This document shows positions 45,853 through 55,900 of a stretch of 64,000 bases of DNA, piece by piece. The position numbers were made by a program, and so were the translations under genes. The notes under the pieces are model-generated. The model was not told where the DNA came from, ran no database searches, and saw only the letters and a list, made by a program, of their open reading frames with translations. Every line of letters starts with the position of its first letter. The first letter of the stretch is position 1. The DNA is taken from assembly GCA_020631735.1 (NCBI GenBank), contig CM036215.1, positions 13,914,346-13,978,345 on the forward strand, given 5' to 3'. This stretch comes from Saccharum officinarum. Lineage: Eukaryota > Streptophyta > Magnoliopsida > Poales > Poaceae.

Positions 45853-46019
45853 CATTAAATGTAGGTAAAAAATAACTAATTGCACAGTTTGGTTGTAAAT
45901 CCTGAGACGATTCTTTTGAGCCTAGTTAATTCATGATTGGACAAAGTTTGTTAAATACAAACGAAACGTGCTACGGTGTCCAGATTACAAAAAAAAAATT
46001 TGCAATCTACACCAAGCCC
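45853..46019. repeat. MITE family A copy 19, 5'-truncated
   Basis: Begins inside the element at CATTAAATGTAGG and carries the forward core to CAATCTACACCAAGCC. Confidence 0.65.
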
Positions 46020-46044
46020 AGAGCTAAATAAAAAATGAACAAAA

Positions 46045-46250
46045 AAAAATGAAACGACGGTGATGCACGTGGCCGTCGTCTGGTCTGCGCAACACAGCGC
46101 CGGATGGGTAAAGTGACGCACGTGACCGTCCGGCACTCCGGCCTTGCGCCTGCATGCAAGCTCGAGGCCTCCAGCTATTCGCCGCTCGGCTCTCGCACGT
46201 ACTCTACTCCTACTCTACTCCTACTCGTGTGAACGGGGATGGATCGGACG
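46045..46250. repeat. Dispersed duplication, copy 2
   Basis: Diverged partner of 45470-45725 in the same orientation, separated from it by truncated MITE copy 19. Confidence 0.5.
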
Positions 46251-46386
46251 CGGTGAAAGCGAAAGCTAGCGACGAGTAAAAAGGAGGTGAGGCATAAAAG
46301 GCTGAGGCCTGAGGCAAAGGGACTGCGACTGCGCACGCAATGCAGTCGCGTGCGCGTGCGGGCGAGCGGCCGAGATCTTTTACTGC

Positions 46387-46829
46387 GCCCTTGTTTAAAC
46401 TGCACGCACTCATGGACCTCTATATTCATCCTCTATACGTCCTAGTCAACAAGATTTTCTCCTCTATACTCAATTCTCCCGCATCCATCCATCCTCTATA
46501 TCATCCTCTATCCACTCTATCCACTATAGGACCCACTTGTCACTTTATCTAAATATATTCATGTGTGATCTAGTTTTGAAGGATTTATTGAGACGAATTT
46601 AATGGTGCAATCGAAATTTAATTTGGATTTTTGGTTTGTGAGTTATAACATTTTTTCCTTTGTTTAGCTAGTGGGACCCGTCACTATAGAGTATAGAGTA
46701 AGCACAGTACTACTCTAAATATAGAGTGAGAGAAAGGATAGAGTATCGTTTTAGAGTACCCAGTGCAGCGGTTTTTACTCTATATTCATACTCTAAAGCT
46801 TTAGAGTATCGTTTTAAAGTACCCACTGC
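46387..46829. repeat. Unclassified MITE-like element rich in TAGAGTA dyads
   Basis: Starts GCCCTTGTTTAAACTGCAC and ends near ACCCACTGCGGGTAGTC. CTCTATACTC on the left and GAGTATAGAG on the right are inverted, and GTTTTAGAGTACCCA-type blocks repeat near the right end. Boundaries are approximate. Confidence 0.4.
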
Positions 46830-46834
46830 GGGTA

Positions 46835-47085
46835 GTCTTAGTTCCCCCAATTCTCCCCAAATTCCACTATGAAAAAAAAGATTCTCCATCACATCAAAAT
46901 GTCGGTAAATGCATGGAGTACTAAATGTTGATAAAATCAAAAACTAATTGCACAATTTTGTTGTACTTTGCGAGACGAACATTTTAAGCCTAGTTAGTTA
47001 AAATTTGAATAATTTTTACCAAATACAAACAAAATGCTACAGAAATTCTGATACAGTGTTTTTCTTCTCTCATCTAAACGAGGCC
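46835..47085. repeat. MITE family A copy 20
   Basis: Forward core TGCGAGACGAACATTTTAAG and right end CATCTAAACGAGGCC. The left end CTTAGTTCCCCC is degraded. Confidence 0.65.
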
Positions 47086-47149
47086 TGCCACTTTGTACCA
47101 TGTACAGTGTACTGCACCGTCTTTAAAGACCAAAGTTCACTCACTCTTA

Positions 47150-47377
47150 GGCCCGTTTGGTTTAGAGGAGTTAAAGTTTAACTCTCATCATATTAATGTT
47201 TTCTCAAATGCATAGAGTATTAAATGTAGACTAATTGCATGTATATCGGCACAGATTAAGAGTAATTTACGAGATGAATCTATTAAGCCTAATTAGTCTA
47301 AGATTAGAAACTTTTTGTCAAATAAGACGAAACTACTACAATGTTGGTTAAATTTTAACATCCAAACCGAACGGGTC
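47150..47377. repeat. Tourist-type MITE, TSD TTA
   Basis: Ends GGCCCGTTTGGTTT and AAACCGAACGGGTC with TTA on both sides (47147-47149 and 47378-47380), 228 bp. Confidence 0.8.
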
Positions 47378-47635
47378 TTACTCCACCCGTCTTTGTATAA
47401 CAAAAAAAAACAGAAAAGAAAAAAAATCTTTACCGTCCAGCACAGCCGAACGGGGTCAAAGCGACGAAGTGACTGCGGCTGCTGCGCTGGAGCTCCGTGC
47501 CCTGAGTCCGTGACAAGGGTGCACGTCGTTGCCGTATCGAACTTGGGCGCAGCACAACTACACGAGGAGGCTCTTGTCCTTGTTTTGGAGACAGACAGAC
47601 CGACCGACCGAGGCCATTCCATGCATTTCCATATC

Positions 47636-47882
47636 GGCTGTGTTTAGATCTCTGAAAAAGGGGTAAAAAAAGTACTGTAGCACGTTTTGGTTTTATTTGA
47701 CAAATAGTGTCTAACCATTGACTAATTAGGTTTAAAACGTTCGTCTCGCAAAGTACAACCAAGCTGTACAATTAGTTTTTGATTTCATCTACATTTAGTA
47801 CTCCATGCATGTATCGCAAATTTGATGTGACGGAGAATTTTTTTTTTCGCATAATATTTTTTTTAAGGAACTGAACACAGCC
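47636..47882. repeat. MITE family A copy 21, TSD ATC
   Basis: Ends GGCTGTGTTTAGATC and AACTGAACACAGCC with ATC on both sides (47633-47635 and 47883-47885). It closely matches the truncated copy at 1-160. Confidence 0.8.
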
Positions 47883-49240
47883 ATCGCATTCTTCCAGCCC
47901 CTACTCCTGCTGCTCCTACGCGCCCCAGGCCTAGGACGCCTGTCGCCGAAGGAGTGGCATGGCCAGCTGGAACGGGAGGAAGAGATGCGGTCTACAAGTA
48001 TGATTGGTCGCGCTAGCGCGGGGGCGAGGCCCATCCCTCGTGGTGGCCCGTGGCCGCCAGCCGCCGACCCTGCTGGGCTCAATGGAGATGCGGGCGAGAA
48101 TGTGCGCTGCAGTCACGAACATGCTTGGGCCAGGCGCCCACTGCTGGGGGTGGACGTGGACCTATTTTATTTTGGGTGGACCTGGACCTGGACCTGGCGA
48201 CTGTGACCGCCGACGTAACGTAACGTCTTTTGCATGCTTGCACCCGTGGGCACACACGTCCACTGCCAATGGGTAGCTACGCTTGGTTATGGACTTATGG
48301 CTACGGCCTCGCCCGGGCCGTCGTGTCAACTGCAACTAGTGACGAGCCCGGAGCCCGGCCTGCATACTGCTTATTTGCAGGCAAATGCACACACACAGTT
48401 GAGAACTGCACGTAGTGCAGGTGGCAGAAACCGGTGGTCGGCTCGCTGCCCACCAGTGTTTGAGCCACAGATTCGACGTTTGGTGTCTCACCCGGCTGTT
48501 TCCCCAACAGTGCCCAGGCTATGACTTGGGTTTTCAGCAGTCTCACGCGTGGATGCGCCATAATGGTCAGGGTAATGTGCCTGTCACGTGCGAAGCCTGG
48601 AAGAATTCGGATACCTCTCAGCCATATGCAGCCTCTTCGTATAGGTGTAGGTCTAGCTTGCGCACTAGGTGTATGTGCGTTTGTGTGGTGGTGTATGATG
48701 GTGTGAGTTAGTGCGTGAGTTCAGATACTACAACTTGTACTTAGAGCGTGAGGCATAAAAATGCACACACACAATTGAGAACCTCGATGAGCTCCCCTAA
48801 AAAAATAATACTGAGGACCTCAGTTGTTGTATAATCAGGTAAGATTGTCTGGCCAAACAATCAAACAAGCTATAAGGACCTCCCAGGCAAAATACTAGCC
48901 AAATATACATCCTTGCTTGGGACATTCAAAATGGCAGTTAGAGCAAACGAGCCATAAAGGGGGTGTTTGGTTTGAGACGCGCAGAGGATGCCGCCCAAAC
49001 ACATCGATCCAATCTCAGCTGTCTAAAATTAGAGATTTCGGAACTCGGATACATGCTTGCCCTATGTAGATTTTTGACTTATGAGGGTTCAAAGCAAGCA
49101 AACTTTAAGGTACGTTTGGATTGAATCCTAGGGAAGCTTCTTGACTCATTTAGCAATTCCGTATGTCCATTTTTTAGGTATAGACTAGAGTTAAATCTTG
49201 TCAAGGTTCTAAAGAACTATTGGGATCATCGCCAAGCAAG
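47883..49240. other. Gene-free stretch
   Basis: Short overlapping frames on both strands at 47930-48711 have no family resemblance. At about 48959 GGGGGTGTTTGGTTTG resembles one Tourist end but no partner end follows. Nothing else is supported. Confidence 0.4.
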
Positions 49241-49415
49241 TGATCCTAACTACCCAAGCAGATAGACACCGCCATCAACCAACCCAACCCTATAGAGTTG
49301 TTTAGTTCATAGCGTGAAGAAAGCGAATGATCCTAACTACCCAAGCAGATAGACACTGTCATCAACCAACCAACCCTATAGAGTTGTTCAGTAAATAGTT
49401 CATAGCGTGAAGAAA
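49241..49415. repeat. Tandem duplication, 87-bp unit, two copies
   Basis: TGATCCTAACTACCCAAGCA begins both units at 49241 and 49328. The units agree through TATAGAGTTGTT and TCATAGCGTGAAGAAA apart from a small insertion and substitutions. Confidence 0.85.
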
Positions 49416-49492
49416 CTAGTTGGATCAAGTAGCGCCTCCCGGGCTCGTCACACAGAGGAAGCACCGAAGAACCTTGCTGGGTGGGACCGGGA

Positions 49493-50095
49493 GGCCGACT
49501 TTTTTTAAGCCCTTTTCTCGAAAGATTTTCATAAATACGCCCTTAGTAGTATCTTTTAAAAAAATAGACCATGATCTCGGCACAATTACAATTGACACCG
49601 AGGTTACACGTCTCGGCGCCATGGTTATTGGCGCCGAGGTCTAAAACTATTTTCTATGTATCGTTGACATAGTTGTTTGCGTGGCGCAGATGTAGCATGA
49701 GCTCGACGCCATGGATCTTGGCGCAAGCCACAGTGGAAAGTGCAGACTCGCTACGCTGTCCACCCACGCCCTTGTTTAGTTCCCAATTTAGGCACCCAAA
49801 TTGCACTATGCAAAAAAGAGATTCCCCATCACATCAATATGTCGGCAAATGCATGGAGTACTAAATGTAGATGAAATCAAAAACTAATTACACAGTTTTG
49901 TTGTACTTTACGAGACGAACATTTTGAGTCTAATTAATAATTTTTTGAACAATTTTTTACACTAAAAAACAAAAGCTGCTACAGTGTTCCGACAGGAACA
50001 CTGTAGCAGCAGACGCCGAATCCGGCGCCCAAAGTCGGGAAGTGAACAAGGGCGTGACGTCGAGGAGAGCAGTGCAAATGCACGTCAGTCATTCA
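49493..50095 (+). repeat. Left arm of a long inverted repeat
   Basis: Apart from a MITE inserted at 49768-50053, this arm is the reverse complement of 51945-52270. Shared blocks include AGATTTTCA.AAATAC, ACCGAGGTTACA, GTGTGGCGCAGATGT-type and GCACGTCAG sequences. Several GGCGCC palindromes lie in both arms. Confidence 0.7.
49768..50053. repeat. MITE family A copy 22, with perfect internal hairpin
   Basis: Ends GCCCTTGTTTAGTTC and GAACAAGGGC. Near the right end GCTGCTACAGTGTTCC, a GACA loop and GGAACACTGTAGCAGC form a 16-bp perfect hairpin. It lies inside the left arm of the long inverted repeat. Confidence 0.75.
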
Positions 50096-50930
50096 GAAGG
50101 CAACAGAGTTGTACTGGTAGCTAGCAAGTTGAAAAGTGAAATGGACAAACTAGGATGGTACTACGATGGAGTGTTATGTCCTCGTAATTGATCAGTTGTT
50201 TTATTTTGGGTTTTGTACGAATAATAAAATAAATAATTTATTATTGATGTATAAAATAAGTCAAAACAAAATAAATAATATTTATATAAAAACTTTAAAT
50301 AAGATGAATCGCCAAATAAAATGTCTAGAAGTAAATTTATTCTCATAATAAATTTATTTGAAGATATAAATGTTGCTAATATTTTTTTATAATTCTAGTT
50401 AAACTACTGGCACGTAAACCGATAACGATAAATATTTAAGGAAGAACAATTAAACAAGATGTCATTCTTGCTTACCAAGAAGTCAAATGCTAGTAACTAT
50501 GATCAAATAAAGAAAATATTAATTTTATGTGCATAATTAGTATTATTAGATATTGTTGATTATATTTTTATAATAAACTTAGTATCAAATGCTAGTAACA
50601 TAGTTTGACCTACTCAAAAACCAAAACAACACTTATTTTAGAACAGAGCAAATAATACACTATTATGGCTGTGGGCTGTTGGAAAAGCAGAAGGTCGTTT
50701 GGTTAGAGCAGCTGTGAAATTGTAGGTTATGTAAGAAATACCTGTAATGCCCCTGAAGGCTTAGGCATCTATTTATATGCAAATTGCTCGTAACAAAATA
50801 ATATGTGCACTAATTCACATGTAAATGACCATTTTAAAAAGAAAAAAAATTAAACTTTCTAAGTTTTGCATCCATAATTTGATATTGTCCACCTAAATAA
50901 AACAATACTAAATTTATGCTCGTTGGTACG
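50096..50930. other. AT-rich stretch with Stowaway-like debris
   Basis: The AT-rich interior around 50160-50420 resembles Stowaway interiors (AATAAATTTATTTGAAGATATAAAT-like). Termini are too degraded to define. No genes. Confidence 0.35.
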
Positions 50931-51069
50931 TACTCCCTCCATATCGCAATTAGAAGTCATTTAGGACAAGATTACGCTTACCAAGGAGTGACAAAGAGTG
51001 ATTAATTAGAGGGTATTTTTCCATGTCTACTCTTATTAAATATGGCTGCGGCTGCTTATCTTTACAGCA

Positions 51070-51176
51070 AATATCCATAGCCCAAGTGGCTAGTCCTGAG
51101 CGGTCCGAGGCAGGAGGTTGCGGGTTCAAGACCCCAGACCCTATGCATTGGAGGGACAGCATGGTCCATTTTTTTG
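51070..51176 (+). repeat. tRNA-derived SINE-like sequence with Pol III boxes
   Basis: TAGCCCAAGTGG at 51078-51089 fits an A box. GGTTCAAGACC at 51123-51133 fits a B box, 33 bp further on. A T run at 51169-51175 could stop Pol III. The sequence does not fold as a complete tRNA cloverleaf with acceptor stem, so a SINE head or tRNA pseudogene is more likely than a tRNA gene. No A-tail or target duplication was identified. Confidence 0.5.
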
Positions 51177-51314
51177 CGTGGGAGGCCGCCTAATCGCTCA
51201 GACGACGCCGTGGCCAGAACGACCGCTATTTGCGATACGAGTATTATTTAAGCCGTTTTATTAAATTTCATCGAAACTTACATGGGATTTCACGCCATAT
51301 TCATTTCAATAGAA

Positions 51315-51578
51315 GACCTCGTTTAGTTCGGTGAATTGGGGAGAAAAATCCTGTATCAGAATTCCTGTAGCATTTTGTTTGTATTTGGTAAAAATTATCC
51401 AAATTTTTACTAACTAGGCTTAAAATGTTCATCTCGCAAAGTACAACAAAACTGTGCAATTAGTTTTTGATTTCATCAACATTTAGTACTCCATGCATTT
51501 GCCGACATTTTGATGTGACAGGGAATCTTCTTTTTGCATAGTGAAATTTGGGGAGAATTGGAGGAACTAAACAAGGGC
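51315..51578. repeat. MITE family A copy 23, TSD GAA
   Basis: Ends GACCTCGTTTAGTTC and GAACTAAACAAGGGC with GAA on both sides (51312-51314 and 51579-51581). Reverse-sense core. Confidence 0.75.
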
Positions 51579-51595
51579 GAAAATTCAAATCACTT

Positions 51596-51837
51596 GGGCC
51601 TTTTTCACTTCCTATCCCAACCCAAAATATTTCCTCTTCCACCCATCACATCAAATGTTTTGACGCATGCATGGAGCATTAAATATAGATAAAAAGATAA
51701 CTAATTGCATAGTTTGTCTGTAAATGTCGGGACGAATCTTTTGAGCCTAGTTAGTCCATGATTGGATAAATTTTGCCAAATAACAACAAAAGATGCTACA
51801 GTAACTTTTCACTTACTTTTCGCGAAGTGAACACACA
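51596..51837. repeat. MITE family A copy 24, TSD CTT
   Basis: Left end GGGCCTTTTTCACTT, right end GAAGTGAACACACA, CTT on both sides (51593-51595 and 51838-51840). Closest to copy 2 at 2854-3095 but in a different location, so a distinct subfamily. Confidence 0.8.
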
Positions 51838-51944
51838 CTTGCTAGCTTTTGTCAGCTTTAAGTAGGGTAGAAGGTCCTGAGCTCCTAGCTAGCCTGTACA
51901 TTTTGCTTTTTAATTTGTGGTCGGACATGCATTTGAATGAACCA

Positions 51945-52270
51945 GCCCAAGAACCTGACGTGCAAAGCACTGCTCCTGAACGTGGGTGGCCAGCGCGTCT
52001 GCACTTGCTCTGCTTCTCATATGTCAGCCAGCTCGGCGCAAGATCATGGCGCCGAACTCATGCCACATCTGCGCCACACAAACAACCATTTCAACAACTC
52101 GTAGAAAATGGCTCTAGACCTCAGCGCCAATGACCATGACGTCAAGACATGTAACCTCGGTGCCAATTATAATGACGCTGAGATCAGGGTCTATTTTTAA
52201 AAAAGATATTGTCAGAAATGTATTTGTGAAAATCTTTAAAAAAAAAGCTAAAAAAATCAAAAAGTCGGAC
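51945..52270 (-). repeat. Right arm of the long inverted repeat
   Basis: Reverse complement of 49493-50095 without its MITE. GGGAG lies directly outside both outer ends, which could be a short target duplication of a larger element spanning 49493-52270. Confidence 0.65.
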
Positions 52271-52379
52271 TGGGAGACGAGGGAAGTCGGCGGGAGTGGC
52301 AGGAAAGCAGGACGAGTCTCGGTGACGTCACGGAACGCCGCTTCGCGCCGCTGGCGGCAATGCTATGGATATTTTCTGA

Positions 52380-52624
52380 CCGAACTTGAGACCGAATCTG
52401 TTTAGATGGATTTTAATCCGTCTATATTCGAGTCCGAATATTTAATATCCGATACCATATTCGTATCCGAATATTTAAATCACATATTTATGATGTCGAT
52501 ATCCAATCATATCCTATCCGGTATTTTTTATACTATCCGTATTCGAATCCGAATCCGGATATAAATATGAAAACAAATACGATATTAGTGATATCCGTCC
52601 GTATCCAATCCGTTTTCATCCCTA
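52380..52624. repeat. hAT-type fragment with ATCCGAAT repeats
   Basis: Many TATCCGAATATTTAA-like repeats in both orientations. The right end, read inward, is TAGGGATGAAAACGG, a typical hAT terminus. No matching left terminus is seen. Confidence 0.55.
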
Positions 52625-52699
52625 CTGCTGACTGGTGGGCTCCGCCTTTTCTTTTCTGCTGCCATTTAATTTTATTTATAGCGCAAAATATACACCAAC

Positions 52700-52983
52700 A
52701 TCGCTTTTTTAATTATTTTTCCGCCTCCAAACTACACCAAAGCAGTTGTTCCTCGTCGTCTCGGCCTCTTCTCCCAAATCGGGCCAGCCAGCAGCCACCG
52801 CTCTTCGCCCCCCTCCACTTCACCGCCGCCGCCGCCGCCGCCGCCGCCTAGATCCGTCTCCGCCTCCGGGAAGCCTTACCCGCGCCCCCCTAGTCCCCGC
52901 GGACCAGCGCCGAGCCGGCGGAGTTAGCGGCGGTAGGGTTGCGGCTGGGAATTGCTTGCGGGGACGCAGCGGTGGCGCCTGGC
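52700..52983 (+). promoter_or_regulatory. Probable 5' leader of the WD40 gene with CCG microsatellite
   Basis: Pyrimidine-rich, GC-rising sequence directly before the start codon. It includes a CCG run of about 26 bases at 52823-52848. No TATA box or start site can be fixed. Confidence 0.5.
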
Positions 52984-55900
52984 ATGGCGGGGGCGCCCGG
53001 GGTGGGGCCGGGCGCGGGGGCGGGGGGCGGCGGCGCCACGGCGGGGCTCAAGACCTACTTCAAGACGCCCGAGGGGAGGTACAAGCTGCAGTACGAGAAG
53101 ACGCACTCCGCGGTGCTGCACTACAGCCACGGCGGCAAGACCGTCTCGCAGGTACGGGTGGGAAGTGCTTCTGCAGTTCTGCTAGGGGATCTACGCGGGC
53201 TGCTGCGGTGGATGGATGCTTTTGGTGGGCTTTTCATCACTGCTAATAGGATTTTGATTGGGATTCAGGATCCGTTTGAGGCAAATTTACGGCAGTGATT
53301 GTAGAATTATGTGCTTGGTAGTGGGTACTACAGAATAGAGTTATCTTAGGCATTTTGGACGGTTTAGTTTAGCTGTTCGTTCGATGGACGCTTCATCAGT
53401 GAAGTCGTGGTTCTGTTTGGTTTCAGTATAAATAAATGGAAGCTTTATATTAGTGAAGAATAAATGTTAATGACTTTTGGTTTATTTGTCCATTCTACTA
53501 TACGTTTTCGACGTCTACAATTTTATAATAAGCTTATGTTCTGATTGGGAAATGATTTACAATGGCCATTGGTTTGCATTTTTTTATCACAGTTGACAGT
53601 GGCATACCTCAAGGAGAAGCCTGCTAGCCAGGGCTCCCAGCCATCAACACCAAGCTCCAGCAGTGGGATGCGGTCTGCAGCAGCAAGGCTGCTGGGCAGT
53701 GGGAACGGGAGCAAGGCACATAACTTTGGTGGCGGCAATGGCGCGAGCCGGGCTGTTGCTGGAAGCAGCCGTATAGGAGGAGGAGGAGGCCTTGGTACAT
53801 CTACAGGCCTTGGTGGATCACAAGGGGCCACAAATTATGATGGCAAGGGTACATATATTGTATTCAATGCTGCTGATACATTATTCATCAGTGATCTCAA
53901 TTCTCAGGAGAAGGTATTCAGCCGTTTTACTGGATGCAAGCTACGCACAGTTTTTGGTGTCTTGCTCTTTTCTGATCATCTGTTTACTTGCACTAGGATC
54001 CACTAAAGTCCATCCATTTCAGCAACTCAAACCCACTGTGCCATGCATTCGACCCAGAGGCCAAAGAGGGGCATGACCTGATCATTGGGATGGGATCAGG
54101 GGATGGTTAGTGGAGATGATTAGTTGAGCCCTGTTATGCTTCAAACTGGACTGTGCATAAGCATGAGACCTTCATTTTCATTTCTTTTATGGGCTGTTGT
54201 GCAGTCTATTCAATGTCGCTGAGGCAACAGTTACAAGATCCTGGAAGAAAACCTGTGGCAGCTCTACATTACAATAAGGGTGATAAAGATGTCTCACCCA
54301 ATGGAAGGTATGATTGAATTTTTCATTATTAATTTGAATGACATAACTGATACATATGATCTTTTGATTTATCGACATTGTTCATAAATATCTTAGATTG
54401 CATGTTTTTTTATATCACTGTTCTGTGATTTAGCATATCAGACATGATCAAGGTAGCATAGGTACATGTTGTTTGGGGAATTATTTTCCATTACTTGGCT
54501 AACCCTAGAAGGGTAGCTATATAGTTTCCATACATGGGCCACATGGGCCTTAGCCTCATGGGCCTAAACACATACTCCAACACCCCCCCGCAGTCTGAAC
54601 TACCGTCGCAGCGGAGTTCGAGGCTGAACAAGAAAGAACACACACAACCCCCCCACAGACGCAACTAGCCACCGGTGATGTTGAGGCTGGAGCGAAACTC
54701 GGCGAAGGTCGAGGACGGGAGGCCTTTGGTGAAGATGTCCGCGAACTGGGAGGTCGTCGGAACATGAAGGACCCGCACCTCGCCTATGGCCACCCGATCA
54801 CGGACAAAGTGGAGGTCGATCTCCACATGCTTCGTCCGCTGGTGCTGGATGGGGTTGGTGGAGAGGTAGACCGCACTGACGTTGTCGCAGTAGATCAGTG
54901 TGCTCCGGGAGGGCGGAGTGTGCAACTCCGCAAGCAGCTGCCTGAGCCAGGCGGCCTCCGCCACGCCGTTAGCAACGGCGCGGTACTCCGCCTCGGCGCT
55001 GGACCGGGAGACCACCGGCTGGCGCTTGGACGACCAAGACACCAGGTTGCCACCCAGGAAGACGGCGTAGCCGGAGGTGGAGCGGCGAGTATCCGGGCAC
55101 CCGGCCCAGTCAGCGTCGGTGTAGACGACGAGGTCGGTGGAGGAGGCCCGGTGGAGGAGGAGGCCGTAGTCGAGCGTGCCCCGGAGGTAGCGGAGGAGGC
55201 GCTTGAGAGCCGTGAGGTGAGGCTCCCGTGGGTCATGCATATGGAGGCAGACCTGCTGAACTGCATAGGTGATGTCCGGCCTGGTGAAGGTGAGGTACTG
55301 AAGGGCCCCGGCGAGACTCCGGTACGCAGTGGGATCGGCCACCGGTGGTCCCTCAGCCTCGGACAGCTTGCCCTGAGTGTCGACCGGAGTGGAGCAGGGG
55401 TTGCAGTCAGTCATCCCAGCCCGCTCCAGGATGTCCCGAGTGTACTGTCGCTGGTGAAGTAGGAGCCCGGTAGGACGGTGCTCAACAGTGACACCAAGGA
55501 AGTGGTGGAGCTCACCCAGGTCCTTCATCGCGAACTCCTGCTGGAGAGCGGCGATGATCCGGCGGAGAAGTGGCTCACTGGAGGCGGTGAGGACAATGTC
55601 ATCAACATAGAGAAGCAAGTATGCAGTGTCAGCTCCATGGTGGTAGACGAACAGGGACGTATCAGACTTGGCCTCCACGAACCCCAGGGTCAGCAAGAAA
55701 GCGGCGAACCGGTGGTTCCACGCCCGAGGTGCCTGCTTGAGGCCGTAGAGGGACCTGTTGAGCCGGCAGACCATGTCAGGACGGGTGGTGTCGACGAACC
55801 CCGCCGGCTGACTGCAGTACACCATCTCGGTGAGAAGGCCGTGGAGGAAGGCGTTCTTGACGTCCAGCTGGTGGACGGGCCAAGACCGAGCAAGCGCCAG

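Noticed and set aside
51078..51140. tRNA gene
   Set aside because: A and B boxes are present but I cannot form the acceptor stem or a full cloverleaf.
52939..52983. Upstream extension of the WD40 frame from a TTG
   Set aside because: There is no ATG in this stretch; the first ATG in frame is at 52984 and gives the family-like N-terminus.
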